Below are positions 1 through 12,700 of a stretch of 64,000 nt of DNA, one piece after another. The notes below the pieces were generated by a model that made no database searches, was not told the origin of the DNA, and saw only the letters and a list, made by a program, of their open reading frames with translations. Origin of the DNA: Liolophura sinensis. Lineage: Eukaryota; Mollusca; Polyplacophora; Chitonida; Chitonidae. The translations under genes were made by a program, and so were the position numbers. The stretch lies in assembly GCF_032854445.1 (NCBI RefSeq), contig NC_088295.1:50517385-50581384 (forward strand), in the 5' to 3' direction. How positions within the stretch are numbered: the stretch's first letter is position 1; every line of letters begins with the position of its first letter.

Positions 1-17
1 TGCTGCAGTATTTTTTT

Positions 18-196
18 TTTAGCAAATTGGTTAGTGTTTTGTTGAACTTTAGCAAATATGTGAGTGCTCTTTTCCATCAGCCTGTAGCAAAGTGGTGAGT
101 GTTCAGTCAGCCGGTAGCAAATAGATGAGTGCTTTGTCAGCCTGTTGCCAATTAGTGAGTGCTTTGTTAGCTTGTAGCAAATTGGCGAGTGCTCTG
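18..196. repeat. degenerate tandem repeat, about 40-bp unit
   Basis: Four to five diverged units share the core tagcaaattggtgagtgct and lie in the ROS1 intron upstream of the first visible exon. No coding potential is seen. Confidence 0.6.
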
Positions 197-220
197 AAAG
201 TCCATAATGTTCTGCATTAG

Positions 221-412
221 ATTTATTTATTTATTTGATTGGTGTTTTACGCCGTACTCAAGAATATTTCACTTACACGACGGTGGCCAGCATTATGGTG
301 GGTGGAAACCGGGCAGAGCCCAGGGGAAACACGTGACCATCCGCAGGTTGCCAGCAGACCTTCCCACTTACAGCCGGAGAGGAAGCCAGCATGAGCTGTA
401 CTTGAACTCACA
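221..412 (-). mobile_element. SINE copy, 5'-truncated, minus orientation, with target-site duplication
   Basis: This is the body and ATTT-rich tail of the tRNA-derived SINE seen complete at 48742-49016, in reverse orientation and without the tRNA-like head. The direct repeat ttctgcattaga flanks it (210-221 and 413-424), a target-site duplication that shows genuine retroposition into the ROS1 intron. Confidence 0.9.
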
Positions 413-572
413 TTCTGCATTAGAAAAATGATACATGAACTTGCTGAAGTAGATGGCGTTGTGTCCTTTTAAGCTTAAAACGTTTTCTGTAGGCTAACTC
501 TTTATTGCCAATTTGAATATTACCATGTATGGTGTAGGTTAAAGTTGTGGCCATTTTATTTGACTGAATCAG

Positions 573-714
573 GAGACATACAGGGATGTTATAACAGTGG
601 ACAAGCTCAAGCCTTACACACATTACCTGTTCCAAGTGGCCGTCAGTAACTACTACACAGAGTACTTGTCAGAGGAGATGGGACCAGCCATGATCTACCA
701 GACCAAAGTTGGCA
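573..714 (+). CDS. ROS1: ROS1 exon: end of a fibronectin-III module
   Basis: The acceptor is at 571-572 and the donor gtaagt at 715. The exon encodes residues 1-47 of the visible product, with the FN3-typical core [14 protein letters not shown] followed by the linker to the next module. It ends in phase 1 and joins the next exon through an Ile codon. Confidence 0.85.
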
Positions 715-3700
715 GTAAGTTTTCAATCTGCATAAAATGCTAATTGTAGTTCAGTGAAGAAAAAGGGTCAAATAGATCTCGTCATACTTGATATATACCG
801 AGTTAAAATATTAAAGAAACTGGGTACTTTGTATGTTGGATTAAAAACATGTACTACGCATCCCTTCACTTAAATGTTTAAAAACATCATCCAAAAGACG
901 AAAAAATTCTTGAATATTATCCAAATATCCAGTTCATTGGCAGAATTGATATTGGGCTAAACAAAGAGAGATCTATAAAGCCCTGATACAGAAAGATACC
1001 ATGTTGTGTTTTATGCATTTTTGTTTGTTGTCACATTGTGGAGGATTTTAATCACAAAAGAATGGAATGGAATTAAACTAAATGTTATGAAAAAAAAAAT
1101 TGGTCAAAGTTTAATATAATTCATTTCTACAGTGACTTTGTAGGTCTTCACTTTCAGATATGACACTTGCCGTGGTGGTGTGAAGCCATAATCTTTCATT
1201 CATTCAGATATGACGCTCTTACTTGTATATGTGTTATAAAGAGGATGCACCTGTATTTCAGTACCACCTCTGTATATGAGATGATAACATTTTAGATCAT
1301 GGGATTCAATGCACAAAGCTATTTTTGATCTAGAAGAGGTTGATATTGTGATTCATTTTATCCTGACATAACACTTGTGATGTGTTCCCAATTGTGACTC
1401 AAATGGATACAAATGTAATCATTTAAATCATATTTTACATTTTGACTTAGGTCTAAACTGGATTTGTGGAATTGATTTTGTTGATTTGAAATAAAGACAT
1501 TTCTCCAATTTTTGTCTTTCAGTTCCCTCTCCTGTAGAGAATGTGACAGCATCTGCAGTGTTACCAGGGAAGATTAAGGTGGAGTTTGATGTGCCCCTCA
1601 TAGCTAATGGCCCCCAGGACTCTATCTACTATGTAGTTAAGTGGATGACTGCCACATCGGAAAATGGGGTGCTGGAGGGACAGACAGCCGGGGAACAGAA
1701 TCACAACAAACGGCACAGAGTAGGGCGTGTGGTGCCCAACCTCAAACCTGAGACAACCTACCGGATCAAGGTACAGGAAAAAGTTGTAACATTACAAGTA
1801 CAGAATCAGTTGTAACACTGCAAGTTCAGTGTCAGTTGTAACACTGCAAGCACAGTATCAGTTGTAACACTGCAAAGCACAATATCAGTTGTAACACTGG
1901 AAGTACAGTGTCAGTTGTAACACTGCAAGCATAGTATCAGTTGTAACACTGCAAGCACAGTAACAGTTGTAACACTGCAAGTACAGTGTCAGTTGTAACA
2001 CTGCAAGCACAGTATCAGTTGTAACGCTGCAAGCACAGTAACAGTTGTAACACTGCAAGTACAGTGTCAGTTGTAACACTGCAAGCACAGTGTCAGTTAT
2101 AACACTGCAAGCACAATATCAGTTGTAACACTGCAAGCACAGCATCATCACCATTTATATAAATTCCTATCATACTGACTGAAAAATGTCCAGAAATAGT
2201 TTATGGTTTCCAGTGAAGGTAAAGACGTTACTGATTAGCGTATCTATTATAAGACTTTGACATCTGTGTAAAGAACTGTCTAGTTGAATTCATTTTTTTA
2301 CAAAACATCCACTTTGTCTTCAAGGAAACAACAGGGTGAACTTAGTCTCATGGAGAAAGAGTTTATTGATATTCATTGCTGTTGCTATTTAGATTTGGTT
2401 TTCATGTAACCTTCTGTAGCAGAACACTTATCCCAAGTAGAAAAACGACGACAAGACTTCAGACCTTCAACCTTTTCACATGTTTACAAGGAGTTTATTC
2501 AAGCATTTTCAGAGGGAATTATTCTGTGTAGGCTGAAATTGATTATGCTTTTTCTGAAAATATACTCATGTACATGTGTAATAATTATACATATATCACT
2601 CATTTAAATTATACTTTTTGTTGTCCCCCAAAATCCGAATCAAAATGGCCGAGGCAGTTAGAGTACCAGCACAGCCTCTCACCAATGTGGTCCCAGTGAG
2701 TTCAAGTCCAGCTCATGTTGGCTTGTGATATATGCCAGCATGAGCTGCGGATGGTTATTGGTTTCTCCCGGGTTCTACCCGGTTTCCTCCCACTAAAATG
2801 CTGGCTGCTGTCATGTAAGTGAAATATTCTTCAGTACTGCATAAAACACCAATTAAATAAATAGATAAAATAAAGCAAATTAAATAGGTTGCATAAAGGT
2901 TGAATACTTAGGGAATCTTTAGTTCTTTTAACGCTCTCTGTGACTTCGTTTAGGTTTTGGCCTATGAGGAGAGCCAGCAGTATTACAGTGAGAGTAAACC
3001 TGTGAAGGTCACGACCTTTGCCTTCCCTGGGTTGATCAACTGTACTGGTGTCACAGAGACAACAATCAACATCACCTGGATGTCACCTAAGGATGATAGC
3101 ATCCACTCCCACAATTTCTTCATCAAAAAGGTAAACTTTTTGTATTTTGAACATAGTATTTCAGTAAGAGAAAAGAAATCAAGAAATAGATTGAAGTCCT
3201 GATTTGGCCTTTACTAATTAAACCTTCTAACACACAGTTTTGTCAATTCATTGTCCGAGCGTAAAATGACCTTGCTGCTTTATGGCGTTGTAGAGGTACT
3301 TGCCTATGTTTTAGCATGATGGTATTCAAGTATAGATTTAACTATTAACAAGCTATCAATATTTTTTTTTAATACTTGAAACCCCAGCCCACCAGGGGAA
3401 CATATTTCCTGTGTTGTATAGTTGTGTTGTGCTGTATAGTGATGACATTGATAAACAATGGCATGCCTGTCTCTTGTGATAACATTTTCTCTCAAAACCT
3501 GCATATTAAGTGAGAACTGCCATGCTGGGATGGATGAAAGGTGGGTGTAAACCCATGGCTTGAAGTCCATTCCCATGAGGCTGTAACCTCTGTACATGTT
3601 TTGACGTTCTAGCAGCATTGTAGGATGTAAAAGTTAGGAAACACTGGATTTACCAGAATATTTTGGAGTGAAATTTGCAGGGAATGGACTTTTCAATGAA

Positions 3701-6700
3701 TGATGAGAACACAGCAGTTTGAGAATGCCTGGACTGGATTGTCTCCAACCTTTCCGCATGTTTACAAGGTGTTCATTCAAGCATATTCTGAGGCATTATT
3801 CTGTGTAGACACTTAGAAAATTATATCTTTTATGAAGCCCTGAATTTGACCAACCCAACCAATGCATATTTTGTCTCCAGACTTAAATTACAAGGTGCAT
3901 AATCACACTGATAGTTGGTCTTTATTATGTGAAAAGATTAAAGAATTAAAGTAGTTGTTTTGAAGTAACCTAATGTGAAGTTTGAATTGATTGGAGCAGT
4001 ATGTTCCTGATGAGGGAATGGCTGAGGGTGACTGGCAGCCACTGAGACTGACACGGACGGAAAACAACACACAGTACAACGAGACATTCACGGACCTGGA
4101 GCCCGGCACGCGCTATGTTTTCAGGGTGACTGTGGTGTACAGGTCCTCCGTGGTCCTAGCCTGGCCAACAGACCCAATCTTTATCTTTGAGACTCAGTGT
4201 AAGTTTTCTTAAACTAAGGTGTATTAAAGTTATAATGATTGTGCGATGTACCAATTATGATTTCAGGAAGGAAGGTCACAGCTTGTAAATGTATCCAAGG
4301 TCAACGCTTTGAGCAGAATCCATGTTCAATTCCCTTAAATTATGGAAATGAAGGCTTGACACCAAGACTAAACCATAATCTTCACAACAATTTGAATTAG
4401 CATATTTTAAAAAAAAAGATCACAGTATAGCCTTATTTAAGTAAATCCAGATGTTGAAACAGAAATTTGAAGAACTAAACCTGTATTTTGTGGAATGTTT
4501 TTTTTTTGCTTGACAAAAGGTATCGTAGCTCCAGATCTCATTGGCACAGTATACTTGGTGGTCAACATGAGGAATGGAACAGAGAGATATGAGACCTTGA
4601 TTGAAATGTGGTATGCCTAATATTGTTGGAAATATGTATATGTACATATAGGGATAACTGGTACACCGAATCATGGTTCATGATAATAAATAAAAATTGT
4701 GTTAAATCACAACAGATGGACCCATGAGAGCTGTTGGGGAGGACAACACCCTGGTGGTTGCAGTGACACTGGCAGTCATCGCTGTCATCTTCATGCTCGG
4801 CCTGGCCATATGCTTTTGTAAGTAATACAGCTTTCCTGATGTCGTAAAAAGAAGCTAATATCGGTAGCCTTTAATACATTAGAGAATTTCTCTCAGCTAA
4901 TGAACCAAGATTCAAGGGTGGGATGAATCTGAGAATGAGCTGAGCTAATGGTTGAGTATCTGTATGTGTTCTGTTAGACCAGGTACCTTGTACGTTTTAA
5001 TCAAAAGGTCAACAGACAAGATTGATGTGGCGTACAGCTTTACATTTTGATGGGATCAAACATTTATTCCTGCCCACGGCCAGATATTTTCCTTTGTAAA
5101 GCAGAATATATCAAACGTAAATAAGTTAAATTGTTTTATGTACACCAAAATTAAAAGGAGTGTTCTTGAAAATTCTCAGATATCTTGCCACTTTGAAGTG
5201 CAAGTCCAGATTTACCTTCCATAGTGTGCTATCAGCATCCCAAAATGGAGGCCTATAGCTGATGGTGGTAGAGGAGAGAAGGGATATATGGAGTTGATTA
5301 GTCCAAAAATCTAACAGAACGCTTCTCCAGATGTCTGAAATCTGAGAATGGGTTCCCCTTACCCATAAAGAATCATGAAAGCCAAATAATTTTGTTAACT
5401 AGAACTTTATGTAACATGAAATGAATGAATATGTTCATGCATGTGTACAGTGTTACACAAAAATGTCATAATGTTATGATCTGGTTCTGTCAGTGGTGAA
5501 ATGTAGGAGGCTTGACAAGAAAAGAAAACCCAGTCACTTTGTGAATGGTGCTAGAGGACCGGATACTGAGCTGGCCATTCTACGAGAGTTACCTCATACA
5601 ACTGTCCAGCAGAACAACACTCTCTATGCTATTAGGTAGGTTGTATGTCTGTCAGCCATTCTGCGAGAGTTACCTCATACAACTGTCCAGCAGAACAACA
5701 CTCTCTGTGCTGTTAGGTAGGTTGTATGTCTGTCAGCCATTCTACGAGAGTTACCTCATACAACTGTCCAGTAGAACAACACTCTCTATGCTATTAGGTA
5801 GGTTGTATATCTGTCAGCCATTCTACGAGAGTTACCTCATATGACTGTCCAGCAGAACAACACTCTCTATGCTGTTAGGTAGGTTGTATGTCTGTCAGCC
5901 ATTCTACGAGAGTTACCTCATACAACTGTCCAGCAGAACAACACTCTCTATGCTGTTAGGTAGGTTGTATGTCTGTCAGCCATTCTACGAGAGTTACCTC
6001 ATACAACTGTCCAGCAGAACAACACTCTCTATGCTATTAGGTAGGTTGTATGTCTGTCAGCCATTCTACGAGAGTTACCTCATACGACTGTCCAGCAGGA
6101 CAGCACTGTCTATGCTATTAGGTAGGTTGTATGTCTGTCAGCCATTCTATGAGAGTTACCTCACACAACTGTCCAGCAGAACAACACTGTCTATGCTATT
6201 AGGTAGGTTGTATGTCTGTCAGCCATTCTACGAGAGTTACCTCATACGACTGTCCAGCAGGACAGCACTGTCTATGCTATTAGGTAGGTTGTATGTCTGT
6301 CAGCCATTCTACGAGAGTTACCTCATACGACTGTCCAGCAGGACAGCACTGTCTATGCTATTAGGTAGGTTGTATGTCTGTCAACTGCTACATGTAGCAG
6401 CAATTTCCTGACTGAATTCATCATAGACAACTCTTTTTGGAAAATATTTGATTGAAAGTCTTATGATTTGAATGATAACGTCATTTGCATCCTCGTTTAG
6501 TCTCTAACAAACACAAGTTAAAGCTCATAGAATTGCCTCATTGATTTTGCACAAAAACTTGGTACTGTAGAATGTTGGTTATATCTCAGTAGAATTGAAA
6601 AACCCAAGTCTAAGACTCTATAACATACCCACTGCTTTACCAAGCTTTATGAAGCTTGCTTGTGAGGGTCCTCGTACTATGAATATCTACATAGGCTATG

Positions 6701-9700
6701 ATCACAAGACTTTACCACTACATGTGCAGGTTTTTTTCGTAAAGCAAATATCGTTACTGTCAGGAAAAACATTAACAACATTTTGGGTTTTCAGTATCAT
6801 TCCTACAGATGAAGATATAGAAGCCTTACCTCACTTCAGTCGTGACCAACTTAATTTGACAAAGTTCTTAGGCTCAGGGGCGTTTGGGGAAGTGTTTGAA
6901 GGCGTGGCTAAAGATATCCTGGGCAGTGAATCTGGGGATACCAAAGTGGCTGTTAAGGTAAGAGTTCATTGGCTAGGCATCATGTGATATATGTTAGTAC
7001 ATTATGTTTCATTTTGTCTAATTGTGAAAACATAATGTACCATAAATCTGGTAGGACAATATATGCGTACTGTATATTGTTTTGGTGAGGCTTATCTTCA
7101 TGGCAATAGCTCAAGAACAAAGTGTTGGAGAACAACAATGACCAGTTTTGTAGATGTTGTGTGTCTAATAAAACAAAGGAAGCTTCTCAAAAAGCAAAAT
7201 TTTCAGTTGAGGAGTTATGCCCCTATTCAACATTTTTCCATAATGCAAATGAATCAGGTACAGATTTAGGCCTTGAATATTTTGAATATGTGGAATTCAG
7301 AGGAGCCAATTCAAGCACAGTGTTTTCAGTTTATAACTTACACAATTCAGAGGTTCCTGGGATCAGTTTTACGTCTTAAAAAGATTAAAGGTAATCCCAA
7401 GTACTGAAGTGATCTTCTGTCTGTATTTCGGTCATTATTTTTATTCCTTCATCAGTTAAGTAAACACAATAAGGTGTATATAGGTGTGTAATCATGGAAA
7501 TAATTCTGTACCTCTGTACTGTGGTAAGCCTAAATATTTGTGTGTTGTAGACACTAAGGAAGAGCGCCTCTGACCAGGAGAAAGAAGAATTCCTTAAGGA
7601 AGCGCTCCTCATGAGTAACTTTAAACATGAACATATATTAAGTCTGCTGGGGGTCTGTCTGGACAATGACCCACAGTTCATCATCCTGGAGCTGATGGAG
7701 GGAGGAGATTTGTTGTCATTTCTCAGGAACAGCCGGCCAAGTGTAGTAAGTTACTGAACAGCTGATAAATTTTTGATTATAAAGTATAGGATAGAATTAA
7801 TCATGAAATGTATTTCCGATTATGCTGGCAGAGCTTTACTATGCCTGAGAATAGTCGCACACATTTTTCATAATGAGATTTATTTGATGCAGATGTCTGA
7901 TTGGCTATGGACTTGTCAATCAATCAATGTCTGCGATTGACAGGTTGGCCTGTGGTTTTGTGGATCTGCCCCATATGTCCATGTAAAGACCATCTCTTCA
8001 GTAAAAACATTATTTCTTAATTAAAGTCTGTGATTGGCTTACAAAATATGCATGTAGCCCAATCTGTCTTCTAAAACCATTAACACAACTTGGACTTCAG
8101 TACTGTTTATACATGCACATTCTTGGCGTTAAAGAAATTTTTGGACATGCTCTAAAAGTTATATTTCCTCTTCCATCAGTGACTGTGTTAACTACCATAG
8201 ATCTGTAGGGCTGGCTTAGATCAAGCTGACAAATCTGAGCCTGTCTAGGTGGACTTTGTGAGCATTAAATACACATTTTGGATAATTAAAATAAACAGTG
8301 TCAAAAATCTGTGTTCATGTTAAAAACATTGTGTATATTTTACCCCTTAACATTAAGATCTTTAAACATAAACATAGGAATTTTGTCAAGTGGGTTTGAA
8401 TCCCTAACATGCACAATACATCTCCTCACAGTGTATTATGTGAATATTTTGTCTCCTAGTGTAATCCCCCACTCTTGAACCTCTCTGATCTGGTCAAGAT
8501 CTGTCTACATGTGGCCAGAGGCTGTGGGTATTTAGAAAACATGCACTTCGTTCACAGGTGAGTATTAAAGAGTTTGCTCGTTTTCTGATTTATGCGTTTT
8601 AGCAGGGCTTGTGTTTTTCAGATTGACTTTGTTAGAATCAACAATATACATGTACCGTACCTTTTATACAGAATAGTCTGACGTATGTAATGGTAAGCAT
8701 ATGCATACTGATCAATTTTTTGTTTGAATGTTGTTTCCCAAAAAAAAGCCATGTATAAACTTTAAACTGTGTATAGAGGCGAGAATTGCAATGATATGTA
8801 CATTTATAAATTAGTCAGTGTCATTTTGGAGGAAACTTTTAATTGTGTGTGCTTTGGAAGGGGAACATAGCTCATTGTTTGTCTGAATTTTCTGTACAGA
8901 GATTTAGCTGCCAGGAATTGCCTGGTCTCCTCCAAAGACCCATCCTTAATGTCCGTGAAAATTGGGGACTTTGGTCTGGCCAGGGACATCTATAAGAATG
9001 ATTACTACAGGAAGGAGGGGGAAGGGCTGTTACCTGTACGTTGGATGTCCCCTGAGTCACTGGTGGATGGTGTCTTCACCACACAGTCTGATATCTGGTA
9101 GGCTTGTCAAGAAAATCATGGAAAATTTCAGTCATCGCCATGTTAACCAAGGGTCATGCATGTGTGTATGTACTAAGTCTCTCACAAACAGGAAGGAATT
9201 GAAAACAATTAAGCACATTGTGTCCATGTTTGTTAATGAGCAAAATGGCCAGAGCTTCCTCAGCCTACAATTATGTTGACTACCACGGAAGATCTAGGTC
9301 ATGATGGCAGTTAAACATCACTCTCACAGCTGTTTCAAGTGACTTTCAAGTAACGTAGAGTTGTCAAAATGATTGTAAACGCTGATGACAGTTCATTTCT
9401 AGACAAGGTTATTCTGTTCTATTTGTTCAGAATTAACTCAAGGTAAACAAATTTGTAACGACTTTGAATATTTTAACAAATACAATATCTATTTCACTTC
9501 AAATTAGTTCATGTGTATGCTACTTTGATTCGAAGTTGAATCACATGAACAAAATAATCCTATTTGATCATCCTACATGTAGAAACTGTTCTGGTTACCA
9601 GGGCTTTTGGTGTTCTGGTGTGGGAAGTGATAACCCTGGGGCAGCAGCCTTATCCCGCCCGCACTAACATAGAAGTTTTACATTACGTGAGGGCAGGTGG

Positions 9701-12700
9701 CAGGCTTGACCGACCAGAGAACTGTCCAGATGACTTGTGAGTACAACACACTACTCCCTCCCCTCACCCAGTGTTAACCCTGAAGCTTACACAGCGCTGA
9801 AAAAAAAGTCGCCTTACTATATATTTATTGATCTCTCCAGGAACACCCTTCATATAATACTCCCTAGTATTCATGGATATAAATATTGTCATGTTATCAG
9901 AAAGCTGACATTTTCCACTGCAAGAGCATCATCCAAAATTCATCACATCACCAAGCAACTTGTATCTATCTAACTGTTGTTTGGGACTATCTTAATTGTT
10001 TGGGAATTCTACCTTACCTGAATTGTCCAGTTTCATACAGTGCCTGTGTAGATATGACCTGAGTCCTGTTCTGTTTGTGTAGATAAGATCTTTGTCTTGT
10101 TCTGTTTCTGTAGATATATGACCTATTTCCTATTTTGTTTCTGTAGAAACGTGTGACTTGTTGTCCTGTTCTGTTTCTGCAGATATGACCTGTGTCCTGT
10201 TCAGTTTGTTTGGATAAGACCTGTTGTCCTGTTCTGTTTCTTTTTTCTGTAGATATGACCTGTATCCTATTCTGTTTCTCTAGATGTGACCTGTATCCTG
10301 TTCTCTTTGTGTAGAGATGGCCTGTATCCTCTTTCTCTTCCTGTAGATGTGACCTGTATTCTTTCCTGTTTTTGTAGATATGACCAGTATCCTGTTTTGT
10401 TTCGGTAGATATGACCCGTATCCTGTTCTGTTTCTGTAGATATGACCTGTATCCTGTTCTGTTTTTGTAGATATGACCTTTGTCCTGTTCTGTTTCTGTA
10501 GATATGACTTGTGTCGTGTTCTGTTTCTGTAGATATCACCTGTGTCCTGTTCTGTTTCTATAGATATGACCTGGTAACCCAGTGTTGGAGCTGCCCACCA
10601 GAAGACAGGCCATGTTTTGCTACAATCCACAACCAACTGGAAGAGTTTTATGAAAAATCACTGGATGAGCACAGTGAATTCTCAGCTCTCTGGTCCAAGC
10701 ATGTGACAAATGGTATGTCTCTTTCCACATTCATGAATTATTATAATTACGTAATTTTATTGTCTTCGTCCAACAGTTTTCCTGTATGTTTGCCTGCTGT
10801 TGTACAACCCACAACCAGCGGTATATCAGATCCTGTACAACCTGTGTCCAACTTTGTCCCATTCCTGTAGTTATGTATTAAAACAGTTAGACTAATCCCC
10901 ACAAACACTGACCATAAACAGCTTGCTGTCTTTCCATGTGGCCAATATTCTTTATCAGCTTTGCTTATTGTCAAATCCTAACACAATGAAATTACCCAGA
11001 TTTTTATTTATTTTTTGTCCAATTTTTTGTGGCCTGAACAGTATGTTTATAAACCATTGCAGCTGCTGTTTTGCTCATTGCATCACATTTGTTTGACAGA
11101 AATTTAATGTTTGCCATTTTCTATTTTGAATATGTCAAAAATTTATTGTAACACATTTAAATGCAGTATAAATCCCCTTTTCTTTAATAGTGGTTTACTC
11201 CAGGCACTCTTCTTTCCTCCACACGTAAAACTGACTGGTGAAAAAATTTTGAGTATGGTCTTAAACAACAATCAAATAAATTATTAAGTAAATCATAGAT
11301 AGTGGGTTGCTGTCCATTGCTTGTTCAGTGACCACACTCAGTGGTTGCTGTCCATGGCTTGTTCAGTGACCACACTCAGTGGTTGCTGTCCATGGCTTGT
11401 TCAGTGACCACACTCAGTGGTTGCTTTCCATGGCTTGTTCAGTGACCACACTCAGTGGTTGCTGTCCATGGCTGGTTCAGTGACCACACTCAGTGGTTGC
11501 TGTCCATGGCTTGTTCAGTGACCACACTCAGTGGTTGCTGTCCATGGCTTGTTCAGTGACCACACTCAGTGGTTGCTGTTCATAGCTTGTTCAGTGACCA
11601 CACTCGGTGGTTGCTATCCATGGCTTGTTCAGTGACCACACTCAGTGGTTGCTGTTCATGGCTTGTTCAGTGACCACACTCAGTGGTTGCTTTCTCGTCT
11701 GATTGTTTATTTCTTCCTGATGTAAGGTAAATATTCTTGAATACGTCATGTAATAACAGTCAAACAAGTAAATCTGGGATAGAGTTGTGGTGTATTAGCG
11801 GGCTTTAAGGAAACCTTAAACTCTTGACCAAGGAGAGGCACATTTGAATACAGTTCTTGTGTATGGATATGTGGCTTTGCAACCAGTACCATGGTTACCT
11901 CCAGGATGGGTGAAGATTTCTTAACCAATAAACCTGATAACAGCCGACGTAGTTTAAGAAATCTTGACCGCAGCAATGAAATAATTATATTCAGTGAATA
12001 GGTTTCTGTTTGTACTGTGCAGTGTAGTTGTTGTACGTGAAGAATTGTGAAGAGAAAAGATCCAAATTTGTGAAACATGTCTGAGTGGTTAAGCTGTGAT
12101 GTGATTGACACAAGTGCATGGTTTTAAATTACACATTTCATTAATTGTAAATATTGCTTTTTTTGAGTTTTGACCATGATTAAATTTTAAGTATATTTAT
12201 TCAGCTCTGTTGGGAGTTGTAAAGAAGTAAATATCAGACATATTCATGTCAATACCATGTTGATTCCCAGGAGTTCAAAATGTTCTATTAACAATTCTGG
12301 CAGCAAATAACACACTGGCTCCACTTTCCTAAGTCTCAGTGTGATTTCAGTGTAGTTTTTCCTAAATTATCTGATTAACCATTTAACAGTTAAAACCAAA
12401 CTCTGCTGGTGTCAGAGGTCCAGTGAAAGTGGTGCCTGTTTTTGTTAGCAGTCTTTGAATCACCTAAGGCTCCTTAATCTACCACCCGTCCACATGGATG
12501 CACTGCCAACATGCTCTGGGTACCTTTTCTCACTCAGCGGCCATACAGTTTCAAACTGAAATGTGAACACTTTCATGTCATCTTGCATGACTTTCTTGCT
12601 GTTAACATATTGAAGCCTTTTAGGCAGGGCCCTACAAACTCTGATGCATTCTTGATGTGGTCATGGATTACTTGAGAAGCATTTTTTTTTACATATCTGG

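Noticed and set aside
5545-6411. Two open frames with 27-residue repeats
   Set aside because: They are open only because the 81-bp unit is a multiple of three, they are in a different frame from ROS1, and they lie in an intron.
10267-10636. Minus-strand open frames with repeated YLQKQNR-like peptides
   Set aside because: They are translations of the 31-bp splice-site array on the opposite strand.
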